Shown: in pieces, positions 50,157 through 63,897 of the stretch
Position numbering within the stretch: position 1 is the first letter of the stretch
Layout: each line of letters opens with the position of its first letter
Assembly (NCBI GenBank): GCA_013399855.1
Contig: VXAY01012530.1
Location: forward strand, 6,811,881-6,875,880
Source of the DNA: Oxyruncus cristatus
Lineage: Eukaryota; Chordata; Aves; Passeriformes; Cotingidae
Direction: 5' to 3'
DNA: 64,000 nt
Position numbers and translations under genes: made by a program
Notes under the pieces: generated by a model
What the model was told of the DNA's origin: nothing
Database searches by the model: none
The model's input: the letters and a program-made list of their open reading frames with translations, nothing else

Positions 50157-50670
50157 CATACTGGATCTGCCTGGGATGGAGTTAAATTTCCTCATAGCAG
50201 CCCATATAGTGCTATGCTTTGAGTTTGTATCTAGAACAGTGCTTTGGCTATTGCTGAGCAGTGCTCACACAGAGTCATCCCCAGCCTCACCCAAAGACCA
50301 GTAGGCTGGTGGTGGGTGAGGGGCTGGGAGGTGACACAGCCAGGACAGCTGACCCAAACTGACCAAAGGGATATTACACATCATAAAACACCACACACAA
50401 CAGCAAAAGCAAAGGGGGAGAGTGGACTTCAATGATTAAGGCATTTGTACCAGGGCCCTACTTCCCAGGAAGTGGCTGGACATTGCCTGCTGATGGGAAG
50501 TAGAGAATAAATTCTGCTTTTGCTTTGCTTCTGTGTGCAGCCCTTGCATTTTTCCAAAAAAAACCACAAGAAGGTTTTTACTGTATTTTCTCCCTCTGTC
50601 CTGCTGAGGAGAGGGAGTAAGAGAGCAGCTTGGTGGGCATCTGGCAGCCAGCCAAGGTCAACCCATCCCA
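50157..50670 (+). mobile_element. Solo LTR, same family as 25325-26059 but older or another subfamily
   Basis: The 5' end is eroded, but CTGGGATGGAGTTAAATTTC, TTGCTGAGCAGTGCTCACAC, GACAGCTGACCCAAACTGAC, CAAAGGGATATTACACATC, CTGCTGATGGGAAGTAGAGA and GAGTAAGAGAGCAGCTTGG occur in the family order. A poly(A) signal AATAAA lies at 50506-50511, followed by TTTTGCTTTGCTTCTGTGTG as expected for R/U5. It retains the R region that the 25-kb copy lacks, and an internal change replaces the ACTAAACTG block. Both copies are in the plus orientation. No internal viral genes flank it. Confidence 0.85.
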
Positions 50671-53600
50671 AACGGGAACCCCTGAAACTTAGTTTTGAAA
50701 TGGAAATATCAATAACCCCTAATGACTGAACCATAAATGCAGTCATTTCCTACAAAGATAATTTCCAGCAACTCGTCACCAAAATCCCAGCCAGTGGTTC
50801 ACAATGCTTCCCTCTTGGCTCCAAAATTGAGTGCGGTCTCACAAATGCAAAGCACCCTCAGTGGTGACTACCCTGAAAAATTGATCCTTTGAGAGACAAT
50901 ATGTGGCATAAACATTAGAAATAAAAATGTAATAAATCACCATAAACGAAAAAGTTTTGAGAGAAAATACTTCATGAGAAGTAACTCTGCACAGGCCCAA
51001 TGTGAAAGGAGTAAGTGGTCCAACATATCTTTAACAAATCAAACTTCTCAGATTTGTGACATCGGCAAGAGATGCACATCTCACGTCATCTCATCTGGAG
51101 ATCCAAAGACAGAATTGTGTAAATCCATGCACGAGGTCAGCATGAAGAAGCCAGAAGGTCCATCTTACTCTGAAGGACATAATGTACATCTTACTCTGTA
51201 CATGAAATATTACGCTGAGAATATTACTTTTCAAAAGTACACTTGGTACTTGGCAGCAAAGCCACCTATTAGCAAAACAAGACTAATTTTTCCTGGGAAA
51301 AATACTCTGAAAATATAAATGGAGCCTAAAAGATTGTTATACTCTTGGGGGTTTTGGCACCTATCCTTAGTCCAGACTCATTTGCAATACCAGAAGTACA
51401 TATCAGTTGAACAAACAACACAGGAGTCCAAAAACATCAAACAAAAAAAACAGAGCAAGAATTCAGTATGGTGGATCCTCATACTCTTATCCATTCCATC
51501 CCTATCAAAAAGTTCCTCAGCTACTACAAAGCAAATATTAAATCACCAAAAGCTAAGGGAATGTTAAAGCTAGTTTCCTGTACAGTCCCTTCTCCACTTC
51601 CCTGTACAGATCAGGTAGCTGTGTAGTTAAATCTCCTTCCTTATTCTGACACATTGCACAGCCCTGCAGACTGGCATCATCATGCCTCATGTCCAGCAAG
51701 GAAGGAATAAGCAGGATAGAATGGGAGAATAGGACCCCTCACACCCACATTTGCCCTGAGAGGAATCTTCATAGACTTACAGTCTTTACCACACCCTGAA
51801 TATTTATGAATTTGTTTCAGTATGGTATGTTTGAGGCTTGCCCAAAGCCATCTGCTCCTTCTGTGCCCAGCACACACAACTACCTCCCAAAGGTCACCAT
51901 CTGCTAATACACTGGTTTTCACACACTGGCAAGAAATCCTCTCCCACAGTAAAGGTCCTAGAGGCACATCTTGGCAAAGATGCCTTTGTTTGGTTCTGCT
52001 TATTTCATAGAGCACGTAGTGTGTTGATTTTGCCTTGATTTATCTTACTTCTTACAAAATTAATGGCAAGACACAGAAAAAATTTACTCTGTAAATTAGT
52101 TTTTTATGAACATGACTGAAACAAATGTCTACAGGTAAATCAAATGTAAAGAACAATTCTAGACTAAACTCAGTAAGACTTCGGTTTAGTTGACTAATCC
52201 CTCTTAAAAATAAACTCTCCTATTTGACAAAGGTAGGTTTCAGTCTTCATAGCATAGTTTGTCTCTGAATCCTAACACTGCCCATAGCTCAACATCCCAT
52301 TAATCTCCTGCTTGTATTAGAGGTACATTTAAGTTCCATCTAAGATCCAGCAACAGTTCCATCTAAGATCCAATCTGCCCAAGCATTGCTTCTCCTAATG
52401 GCCATAAAACATGGCCTTCCCACTGTCACTCCATTAGAACTATTGCCCACAGTAAATCTAAACAGCTTTCTGGAATGCAGAAACTGAGAACAGCCCATAG
52501 GGCAGACCAAACTGTCCTCAAAACTTTTATATGAACTGGAAGCTATAGGTTGGACATTCCTTAGGGAATTCAAGGAGCCATGAACTCCTAAAAGGCCACT
52601 GATGAATGAGTTCTGCTGGAATAAGGGACTGCAGGGTTACAGATTTCATTACTTTTCTCAGCTAAAATAAAATAAAAATCCCCCAAGACTACATTTTGCA
52701 ATTTTTTCAAATGGTCTTTAGATGCACAAAGTCAAATTTTACTTTTTTTTCCTTTTAATATAGAACAAAAAGCCATTTTCACAACTCACATCTCTGAAGC
52801 ATTCATCATGATAGTTGAAACTTTCTGAGAGAAGAAAGTTTCTCATTCAAAGATGATTTAAAGCTGAAAACATCGATACTCCAACACAACACAAAACCTT
52901 CGCATCTATATGGAGTAAAAAGTTTCGAGTGCCATCACTATCATTAAATATTATGTCTTTCTACATACATCATTCAAATACTGGGCAACTCTGCCTATGC
53001 TACCCTCTAAAGTACAGCCTCAGCAAGTCTCCGACCATCTGCAAATCTCTGCACTGTAATTTCCTGAAGACCTTTGCAGTTTTACCAAGGAACTACTTCT
53101 AACAAACAAAAATCTTGGAATCCACATCAGAACAGTTAAAATATTGTATGAGTGCAAAGTAAAATGCATAAATAGTAACTCTGGAGATAATGCCTCTATA
53201 ATGTGGTCTCTTTATACCGAAGGTGAGTGGCTCAGAGAAAATGCGTGGACAAAAGCGTTCCACATCCCAGGCTGTGCAGGGACAGGAAATTGGAGGCAGT
53301 GAGAGATCAACAATTTCAGAATGAGAAAAAGATGCAGTCCTCCACACAACAGCATGTGAACAGTAGTTGGGATCCAAGTAAAATTACAACTGAAGACAGT
53401 GAAATCTGATACTGTTTCAACAGGCTTGTTGCCTAGGCTCCACTCCATCAAAAATCAGTTCCATTTAAACTAGTTGGGTGCTTCTGCCCAAGAAATTATT
53501 TTTATGCCACTAAGTATGCTCTCAAGTGCCTTGCACCTTGTTTTGTTATGCAGCAAAGCGGAAGTCAGTGAAATCCTTTTCTATTAAAATAGAACACTAA

Positions 53601-56600
53601 TATTCTGCAGACACAGAGAAGACAATAAGCCAGTCTCAGAACAAGCTGATTTTCCCCCATTTCCACCAGTGACTATCATCCATTCAATTTGTGAAAGAAA
53701 CTTTACATCCATATTTTAAGAAGCAGTAAACAAACTCCATGCAGAACTGCAGCTGAGGAGATATGAGGTGGCAACCTTCATGACAGAGACATACTGTCAC
53801 ATCTTCTGCCCATTCCCTATCACTTGGTATATGCTATGTTTGAACTACTTTATCTCCAAGGAACAGAAGTCTGGGGAGGTGAAGGATTTCTTACTCTACC
53901 ACAACAGAAATAGAGCTGATTTTATCATGTCTCATCTCCAGGCAGAAAATGAAATATTGATATATATAATCCAAATGCAGTCTGATAAATTACCACAAAT
54001 TTTAATAATACCCTCAAAAATGAAACCAGTGGCAGCAAACTCCTCCAGAGATAATTATCAGATATAGAGGGGGTAAAAAAAAAAAAAACCCAAACCCACA
54101 TTTTAATGTCTCATGTATAGATTTGCTAAATCCTGGAATATTGTTTTATCTCCAGGGCCTGAATTAAACATACAGTCCCTGTCTTCTGTTTTCATAACCG
54201 GAAAAGAAGATGGTCAGGCAACCACCAGGAAAATTATGAACTCATGAGCTGTGTGCTCTGAAGGAAGTATGCAGTAAATCACAAGCACACATGAGCTTGC
54301 TATGCCTACGCTCCAAGGTGGACAGAAAATACATAACTGCTGGTTGGTGAGGTCATCAACACTGAGCTAGCACGCGCTGCTGAGAGGCAGGATGTGTTAG
54401 CTCGGGCTCAGCGCCATGCAAACCACAGTCATGCAGCCTGCAGTTGGCTCGTTGCACTAGCAGAGCTCCAAGGCATCTGCACACTGGGTAGCAGAAAGAT
54501 ACAACACAAAAATGCACATCCACACAAAAGGCAGGCAGCTACACAGCAATTCGGGGTGGTGGGTGCAGGTGGGGATGTGACGTGAAAAAGGAAACAGCAA
54601 ACATTCTTTTCCCTGCAAGCCTCCACCAAATAAAACCTTCCAAAACTTACCTAATAAATCTTCCAAATAATACAAGGGTCATATCAGTCCAAAGAGTGTA
54701 GAACATTCACACAAAAAAATCAGGTCAAAAAATGAACTAAAAAATACAGCACGGTACGTAAAGAAGATTGACCATGGAAGGGATGTAAAGACTAATTTCA
54801 GAAAATTGTAATACAGACCAAGGGCACAAGCTGTAGTCATATGCTACAAAAGGTAACCAAAACAAACATTAAAGGGCAAGAGAAGCCAGAACACGACATG
54901 CAAATTTAAAAAAAAAACCTGTAAAACTTTAATGAACAACTGCCCAAAAAATCAGGGAATGTTCACTGCTATAGCAGGAGAAAGAGGCTGAATTGAATCC
55001 AATTGAGAGCCACCAGAATGCAGCTCAGAGCAAAGTGCAGAGGAAAAGAAACTGAAAAATCTAGATTTGGACAATACAGATGTTCAGGCACACAAGAGTC
55101 ACAGAAAATAATGGGACACAGTGCAATTATACCCTCTGGCCTCTGCTAACGGTTTAGCAAACTTGGGGTCTCTCTGTCACTCAGGCACCATGCAGCTGGC
55201 ACCTTATACACCACTCACATGAGTAACTATCCTCTTGTCTCATTACCTTATAGCTCTTCTTGTCTATTTCTGTGGTAAGGACAAGCCATCGCTTATCCCA
55301 CAGAGTCAAAAGATCATTTGGCTTTAGGTGTTCTTATGTTCCTTGCAAGTGTTCACTGTGCCACTTATTGCTTATTTCTAGAAAACTGATATATCCAGTG
55401 GGAGCCTGCAATGCAGCCCTGGTTGCAAAATCCATGCCCATTGCACACAGCCTGTGCCCCCTTGGCCATATTAGTTGCAGATGTCCCCTGTAGTCAGTTC
55501 CTTTGTCTCTGTAAAACCAAGGGTAGGGGAGAGACACTACCTATCTTTTCCCTGTAACTGTAAACAAATTCTGAAATCCTTAAAATTTTTCTGCCTTCCA
55601 AGTTATCGTCCTGCCGTTTAGCAATGAAGATAAAGCCCAAGCTATTGAAGGCACCATAAAGGTAGCTTAGCGTTTTAGGAAGAACCTCATTTTCAAAAGC
55701 TGGAAGTAAAAAGGGAAAAAAAAGTAGGAAAATCCATAAAATTAATTTCCAGCTAATACGTGCAGCTTGGCACCCAGAGATTAGTTTTAGTTCAAGTCTA
55801 GCTAGAACATGACACTAAACTCTTTTTTTTTGAGACTGTAAATTCTCCATTTTATTCTTCATTTTAAAGTGAAAAGGAAAGTGAATGTAAAATGACACAT
55901 GTAAGAAAGGTAGTTTCAGACCAGAAAATACATAAGGGAGAGTTCAGCCTTGTATGTTAAAAATTTACCTTCATTTTCAACTCTGAATTTCAGCTGCAGA
56001 GGGGAATAATACAGAAAATATTTCGTCCGAAGTAAAATTCTCAAAACTATCTAAGACAAGTGTCTGTAAAGAGAACTGAATCACTACAAAAGTTAACCTT
56101 TGGAGAAGTCCATAAGGTGAATCACTCAGAGGGAATAATTTGTTAAACAATTCAGAATGTAGGCAACTTCCTATAAATGCAAATCTAATGTTTGCATCAT
56201 CAGCCTCTCAAACATCACGGTAACATCAAGCAGAGTGAAATGGTTAGACACACAGGAAACTCATACAATTCCAAAATAACAGCCACAAGAACTGAGATCA
56301 GAAGATTCCAAAGGCCACCTGTAGAATCAGTGTTGCAACCTGTTTCTGACTGTCTTCTCTTAGCAAACACTGATCCTTGAATCATCTGAGTTTACGATTT
56401 CCAATATCTCCAGATCTTTTGCCTCTACTTGCGCTGGTAAATCTAACTCATTCACAAAGAGGATGCAGGCTCATGATTCCAGAAACCCTGGCTTGAGTTC
56501 CCATTTCCCTGTCTTCATTGGGAATTGGATCCGAGTCCTGCCATAACTCACAGGGAAAGACATAGGTTGTCCTAGGCTCCTGACACAACAAGACCCAAGG

Positions 56601-57832
56601 GATATATATGAAAAAATCTTAGCCATGTACTCAAGGTGAAAGTCCTATAGTGAGGACTTGGTAACTTGGGGCTACTTTTGTAGTGTTGACAGTAACAGGG
56701 AAATTAGGCCACTCCATTTGTCAATTACCAAAGTAAAACGAGCAATAAAAATATAACCAGTTCCCTCATTCTGCCCCAACCAAAAACATTTGCTGCTCAG
56801 ACTCTCACATTAACATCCTTAAATGGAGATCAATTAAATCATCCTCCAAGTCTAGCCTTCAATTTTAGGATGTTCTTTGGAAGCCTCAGTTAAAGCTTGT
56901 TACAGTTATTAGGAAATTTCTAACTAAATTCAGTTTATCCTTTAATACCATCATCCCAGGAAACTCCTCAGATGGTGATAACTGGCCAGAAACAAAAAGC
57001 AGATGTCACTAATACAGACACAGACACACTCGTTTTTCAGTGAATGGAGAGAAAAGGACACTTTTAGAGAACAATTCAGCTCATCTGAAGAAGATATTTT
57101 AAAAATTTACATTTAAAACATTTTGAAAATACCTTAAAATGTAAAAATGCAACTTAAAACTACCTAAAATGTCTTTATGTATCTTGAGAAGATATCTAGA
57201 GATATCTTTAAAAAGATTACTAAAGCCAGGTGATATGAACTCTATCATGAGCTGCAAAGCACCCCATCATGTTGTCTATACATCTCCTGTGATGCTATAT
57301 TTTTGTGACCTACTTCATAATAAATTCATGTTCAGTTTCCTAAATCCTCAGAATTCTAGAGCTGTGCACAGATGCCAGTAATGAGTTTGGTGTGGATCAG
57401 TTTTCAGCTGCATACAACAGTGGTTTTTAAATTGAGAGCTGAATCACCAGATTTTTTTCAAACTATGCCTGCAGAGCAATATGAAAATCCCAACTAAAAG
57501 AGAGGTTATTTATGATGTGCAAAGGAACGAGAAGGGCAAGGTACCCTTTAAATACATCCATTATTCATTCCTACTGAATACGCATGACTTCTGATTCAAA
57601 CAGCGAGGGCTATGTTGTGAGAGATGCCCTTCTAATAAAAACAAGGCAGGAATGTTAGTACCAGAAGGTTCCCTGCAGGCTAAAAAGTGACAGTTGGCTG
57701 AGCTAGGATCAGAGAAAAAAGTGGGGTGTAGCAGCAGGGCCTGCTTAGACAGAAAAAAAAATAAGTGTAAAGAAAAGGAAGGGTCTGCAAATTCTAGGAA
57801 CTACTCCAGAAGTCAAATGAAACCTGTTTGGA
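50671..57832. other. Non-coding stretch
   Basis: No gene supported. A 23-bp direct repeat (GTTCCATCTAAGATCCA, twice) lies at 52333-52372. A locally G+C-rich patch with a few CpG occurs at 54340-54600, too short for a CpG island. Frames of about 100 codons at 50.43-51.32 kb and 53.8-54.1 kb show no domain or splice pattern. Confidence 0.5.
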
Positions 57833-57902
57833 GGGGGGGGGGGACAAAACAACAACAACAACAACAACCACAACAACAACCAAACAAACAAACAAAAAAA
57901 AA
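57833..57902 (+). repeat. Compound simple repeat: G11 then CAA/CAAA repeat
   Basis: Eleven G (57833-57843) are followed by ACAAAACAACAACAACAACA, a short interrupted CAA part, and then CAAACAAACAAAC running into an A-run. The open frame through it (polyglutamine- or threonine-like) is a by-product of the repeat. Confidence 0.95.
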
Positions 57903-59394
57903 AGCCACCCACTACAACTGTTTCAGAAAAGAAAGACCAGGCATCCCGAAGGAGCAGACAGGGGCTGTACTTCCCATTTCTTATCAGAGATGTTAGCTAA
58001 CAATAACGAGTGAGCAGGAGGAGAGGGAGGGAAGAGAGAGAGAACAGTTGCAAATCACCCCAGCTGTAAAAACTGCTCTCTTTGTTAAATGGCCCTTAGT
58101 GAGTGGAGAGAAGGTGAGAATTTAAAGAAGGGTCTTTGTTATTTAAATGCTATCCCGTGCTGCTTTTTCAAAACTTCCTTAGAAATGTATAGTGAGATCA
58201 ATTATTTTTCAGTTCCAAGCACTAAAGGCCACAGGCTTGGGGTTTGGGGTTGGGTTTTTTTTCTTTAGTGACAGGGAAAACTAGGAGAGAGGTCATCACC
58301 TCTTATAAAAAAGACAAATGACATTCTTATATCTGAGACATCCTACCTTCTGATTGCTTTTAAAGTTTTGAAAACATCTACACAGATGAGTTTTATCACT
58401 ACTGTAAAGCCTTCTGCCCGTGAAACAAAGGAAACTGATTCTGTAAATTTTGTCATCATTTCAATGCTGTTTATTTTTCTTTCTCACCTCCAATAACTTA
58501 TCCCTCCCAGTAGAACCTAATCTTTTTATTTTAGGGGAGGGGAAGTAGTAACTGAAAAAGTCTGACAATACCGATACAAACAGTATGTGACATTTGTACG
58601 CGAGGAAATAGGAAGACTGGTACACAATTTCAAAAAAAACCTCTGAAAGATGCTAATTTTCTTGGATATGATGTGGTTGAGATACTTTTTAGAGATCTGT
58701 TTATCTAGAAGGAAAAAGTCTTCAGCCAGCATGCTATATCCCCTTTCTAATATCTCCAGAAACATCATGTCCCACAGGTAAGATGCAACAGGGATTTTGT
58801 TCTGGCCTGTTTAATTCACCTGTGCAGGGAGGTATATTCTACTGAAGGCAAATACAGCTTCTGCGAGTAGTAATACAGCCAGCCTGCACAAATCAAACTG
58901 GCTGAATAAAAGATGCATTTAAATGCCCTGGAATGTTCATTAATTGCAGAGAATTTCATCCAAAGCCTACAAGACCCTCATGAGCTGGCATAATAAGAAA
59001 GGATAACTTCTGACAATTACACAATGTGTTTTCCAACATACTTATTTGAATTACAGAGATTAGATACAAACTTCCCAGATTTCAAACAATGATTATCCTT
59101 CTCCTTGACAATGTTTAATATTTTCTGCTGTGAGAAAATGTAGCAGTAAGTTTGATTCTTGGGTTTCCTGTCAAATTCAATACACAGATTTTGAGAAATG
59201 GTAAATATTGCTATATTAGTTCTAGTGTAATACAGAAGTTCATAGACAAACACTGTCTCTTCAAAACAGAAAAACCAAAAGAAGCAACATCCTTGTCAGT
59301 CCATGCATCTACCTCTGTAAAGCACGTTTGAATCATTATGTCTTGTTGCTTAAACAGACCAAATCAGATAAACTCTGGGCAGGCATTTTAAGGG
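57903..59394. other. Non-coding stretch
   Basis: A purine-rich segment (58011-58050, GGAGGAGAGGGAGGGAAGAG) follows the simple repeat. About 58840-58990 is repeat-free and evenly composed, possibly a conserved non-coding element. No gene recognised. Confidence 0.45.
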
Positions 59395-59456
59395 TATTGC
59401 TTTTATGCTATTTTCCTATTACCACAATATTGCTTTTATGCTATTTTCCTATTACA
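59395..59456. repeat. Tandem duplication, 33-bp unit
   Basis: TATTGCTTTTATGCTATTTT plus CCTATTAC occurs twice with a period of 33 bp. The copies are identical over 28 bp and separated by CACAA. This is a recent local duplication in AT-rich DNA. Confidence 0.92.
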
Positions 59457-60091
59457 AAGCTTAAACACATACTATAATTCCTGCCTGATGAAAAGACTAC
59501 AAAGGAATATTTTCCATTCTCCAAAGCATAGGAAGTTTTGAAGGGAGGCCACTCCGATACATTTTCCCTGAAAGATCTCCCACTGCTGAACAGGTTTGTG
59601 TGTGTTGTAACGGGACTGTGTCCAACCTACTGTAACCAGCAGGAATGTCGACCTCTCAAAATCCAGTTTCAACTGCAGTCACTGGTTGAAAGGCACTATT
59701 CTGCACAATGGCTTGCAGCCATTTAGGGAGGCCACGTTAGCAGTGAGGCAATATTGGTAGAGCAACAGTGAAGTTCAAAACCTGCCAAAGGAAGGACGTC
59801 TGCTTTTTCTGACATCTGCAGAACATGCTGGAAACAGGTACATAATGTAAGAGCAAAGAAATAGAGACAGCATATGCTCATCACAAGACAGAGGGCTCCA
59901 ACAAGACGGTTCAGTGCTGCCACAATCATTGTCAGATCCCAACAAGAGGAAAGGAATCAGAAGAAATAAGTAGATAGGGGTACATTGTACACACAGCATT
60001 AGAGACAGCTATCTGTTACACTGCTGAATTACCAAACTTACTATTGCTTTCATTTCCTCATCTGTTTACACCCTACTCCTGATTCTTAAAG
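59457..60091. other. Non-coding stretch
   Basis: No gene or repeat recognised. Overlapping frames on the minus strand at 59.7-60.0 kb share bases and look random. Confidence 0.5.
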
Positions 60092-60195
60092 ATGGAGTAT
60101 AAGTTCTTTTTGGGCAGATACAGTTCTTTTGTGTTGAATTTGTACAGCTCCTAGCAAAGCACTCTAGGTCTAGAGCCATTAGATACTGCAGTAAA
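60092..60195 (+). repeat. Ancient L2/MIR-type retroposon tail
   Basis: GGAGTATAAGTTCTTTTTGG, GCAGATACAGTTCTTTTGTG and TTTGTACAGCTCCTAGCAAA follow the amniote SINE/L2 tail TGTAAGCTCTTTGGGGCAGG...GTACAGCGCCTAGCACAATG. The remainder (GGTCTAGAGCC...ACTGCAGTAAA) matches weakly the expected CTAGGGCTCC...GCTACCGTAATA. Such copies are very old and predate birds. The call is from remembered consensus. Confidence 0.6.
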
Positions 60196-63100
60196 CTGGG
60201 TATTTGCTGAGAGCCAACATAGTGACAGCTGTTCTCTCTGCCAGAATTCAACCAGGGTATTCAGATGAACACGTATACTCACTCAGCGACAGCACCCAGG
60301 GGTTCATATCAGTGTCATTCAAGGTATTTGGAGTCTACAAACCAGCAAGGTCCAGAGAATCAGCTACAAAAGCAGATGAAGCAAAAAGATGCAGAGGACG
60401 GGCAGCAGCTAAGTGAAGAGTGACGCTCCATTACCTGACCCTGACCTGTGTCAGCATGGTGTGTTAACACTGCTTGTCTCGAAGATGTATCAATACTGAC
60501 ACAGGCACTGCCTATACCAGACTTTTGAAATGTGTGAGAAGCACGGATTCAAACAGCCCGTCTGTCACTGCACACATGGTACAGCTCATATCAGCATACG
60601 GCACTGGCATGGGGAGCAGAGCGTGGATGTAAGAAAAAATATTTTTGGTTAGCTTAGTCTAACTTCTGCCACTCTGAGCAAACTGTGCACTGTGTGTGCA
60701 CTATTGTATCCTCAGTCTATGAGCACGTCAGTCCCAGCTCACACTGTCACACTCCTGACAACAGCGTTAGTTCAGAATTGGCACTCAAATCAAGAAGGCA
60801 TCAGATAGCAAACTGTAGGCTGCCGTATCCAAAACACCATGCTCTTCAGGGTGGTTTTCCATTTGTTTGCTACACACTCAGAATAGCCCAAGGGCTATTA
60901 TGGGGAGAAGTTCCTGCAGCACTCCCTGGCAGGGATTCTGCTTGCAGTGGAGCTCCTCGTTCCACCCCAACAGCGTTGGTGGCTGCAGATGTGGTGGAGT
61001 GAGCAGTGGTCAGGGCCAGGCCTTCACCTTCTGCCTTAGAGGCTCCTCAGTGGAGCAAGGTCGGCAAACCACATGCCTGAGGGCCAGCAGTATGGAACTC
61101 AAGTGAGAGACCCAAGTGGTACAATGAGAAGAGAGCATGGAGAGCTACCAGAGAAAGAGGAGAACAGCAGAGAAGAGAATTGTAAAGATAAATTTAAGAA
61201 GATTTAGGGTTTTTCTGGCTGCATGCAAGCATTCTCAGAACCCTCAAAAAATCCTGGATCTGTCTCAGTAATTTTTGAAAGAAAAATGGAGGGGAAAATA
61301 TATTTGGCATTGCTAGAATACCAGGTGGCTTCACTGTTTGGCAACCATCTGGTCTCAGTTTTCTCTTTGTTAGTAGCACCAGTATCAAATGAGACAGAAA
61401 TAGGAAATGTTAACTATTAAAATAGACACAATTAGACAAATAAAAACTGTCATCAACCAAAGGAAAGCCAGCAAATGGACAGCAGTGTGAAACGCATGAC
61501 AAATCATTTTTAAAAATAAATAAATAAATGCACAGCCATCCTGAAATATAACTAAATAGCAGTTACTTTAATGCTTGTAATATTGTATATGAATATTTTT
61601 GCTAATGGTTTCTCGTCCTCCTCTCCAGTTCCTCCACACATCATACGGTAAAAGAGCAGCAGAAACAGTCAGAAATGTTCAGATTACAAAGAAGGCAACT
61701 CAACACAGAAGAGAAAAACTAGAGGAAGGAGGGAAACAGCAGTGGCACCAGAGCTGTAGATGACTACAAAGGAGCAATCCGAAGACCCACATTTATATGT
61801 CATTTAAAATTAAATTAAAAAGAAACCATATTTTAATTTCACATGGAACTTTTTTGGCCAAGATAGTGGTAACTGAACAAAGAATTTATGATTTCTCTGA
61901 AGTGTCATTGCTTCCAGATGGTGGTTATTATTCTAAACGAAGATCAGTTACTTAAAATATAAAGCGTATGCAAGGCTAATTTTTCAGATGGGGGTAGAGC
62001 AAAGACTATCTGCAGGTTCATTTGCCTCCATGAAAAACCTCTTGTTTGTTCACATGCAGTAGACAATTACACGAGGTTGCTTTAGACCATTACTGATCTA
62101 CCAATTTTGCATAAATAGTTTAAGACTTTGGCACAAAAGTGTTGCCTTTTTTATTTTAGAACTGAAATAAACGATCAAGTAGAAACAGAAAAATAACAAC
62201 AATAGCAAAGAAAGCTAACTCGAAAACTGAAGAGAGGCAATTCAGCAACCAGAGATCCTTCTGTCCTCTGCCACTTGACTTCATGGTCTTATTCCAGCTG
62301 TCAGAGAAAACAATAGATGCAAACACAGTGAGAAGATTGAATATTCTAAAAAAAATGCAACGACATCCCATAAATGCCAACACGTATAATGTAATCATTG
62401 CCATCAAAGAATAGCATCCATTTATCATGGTAAATGTGCAGAAATTTGTCATCACAATCATATTGTGCACTAAGATTAAACATAACTCTGCCATGAGTTT
62501 TTGATTTTTTATTTCTTTTGATTAACTTCTCCATCAGTACATTATTGGGCAAACTTGTTTTGCCCATTTCCACCCACTAGCTAAATTTCTGAAAATATTT
62601 TATCCTCTGAAATTATTAATTACTAGTAAATGCCCAATAGGCTGTTATTAGTTCACCCTAATAAGAGGAGTCCTGCTGAATAGAGATCAAAGGTCACAGG
62701 CACGGAGTGAGAAAGAACCTCCAATAAACACCAGGAACCCTGAAAATACAGCAGTGCTGCCACTGGGCTGCATCCCCAGAGCATCCATGGGGAATCCAGT
62801 TCAAACCTGGTATAGAGGACACTGCACTGGCATCTTTTACTAAAAGCACTCAGTGTTAATTGGAGCACCATAGCCTCAATACCCCATGTACTCTATTCAA
62901 ATCATGCCTGCACTGTGGAAACACTGGTTAACAGAAGGTCTGTCTCTCCTCAACCACTCATCACTTTGCTAAGTGAGTAAAAAATTTAAAATTACAGCAT
63001 AGAAAATATGTGTCTAGGTAATGATGTAGACAGCTCAGAAAAAGAACTGAAAATTACCTGAGAAAATAATGCTAGTATAATTTTACACTTCAACTAATCT

Positions 63101-63897
63101 ATTAAATTTCATCTCCATTTCTATTACTCTTTAACAGTCAATATAAAAGATACTCCAGTTCTAAGGGGAAAAATTAGACACATATCTGTGTTGCCATAAT
63201 TGTTACCAAGCACTTGAAGACTTAGAGTTAAAAGTCTTATCTAAATTGTATTTTGGCAAGGATTTATGGAGAGTCATTTTGATAACATGGAAATAATTGA
63301 TACATATCAAAGGTGGATTATTTTACAAAAACTCCCTATCCTGCACATATCTTGCCTCTGTTCCCTTTGATGTGATAACCATTAAAAGACTGTGTGTAAG
63401 AAAATTCTTTGCAAAGTGTTTTCAAAGAGGGGGCGTGTCATTCTCTCAGGGCTATTCAAGCCTGACATTATTTTAAATGCTGAGAGTAGTATGTAAAGAA
63501 ATCAGACAGGCTGAATTCCAGGAACAAAAATGTTTGAGTTATTGCAAACATATTTGTTATCAAGATGCAGAGTGTTACTACTGTGTTTTGGCTTAGGAAA
63601 GTCATCCTCAAACAGCTGAAAGTATTCCTTTAGCTGAAAGTATTGCTTTTTTTAAGTGTCAGTGGGTATTTTTATCACAGTTCATCACAATTATCTATAA
63701 CAGTCTCTGTCTCTTTAAGAGTAAAATATATGAATTTCATTTTTCTTATATTTGACTATAAATCAACATAAAGCTGGCAATTTTGACTGGGAAGTCAGGA
63801 CATCAGTTCAGCAGATATGGTAAATTGTTCATAATTTCAGTCATTAAGTGTAATATATAGTAGTGACTGTCCACATAAACCATCGCAGATGTCATAA
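60196..63897. other. Non-coding stretch, locally richer in G+C
   Basis: About 60.2-61.1 kb is richer in G+C than the rest of the window, with overlapping frames on one strand but no domain, splice chain or CpG island. A hydrophobic 112-codon minus-strand frame (62156-62494) has no relative I know and could be chance. After 62.9 kb the sequence is AT-rich again. A direct repeat TTTAGCTGAAAGTATT(C/G)CTTT lies near 63612-63650. Confidence 0.45.

Noticed and set aside
57694..58013. Frames with glutamine or threonine runs
   Set aside because: They are created by the CAA simple repeat, with no coding context.
62156..62494. Hydrophobic 112-codon minus-strand frame resembling a membrane protein
   Set aside because: A- and T-rich DNA gives F, I, L and V codons, so hydrophobic chance frames are common. 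It has no family motif and no regulatory or splice context.
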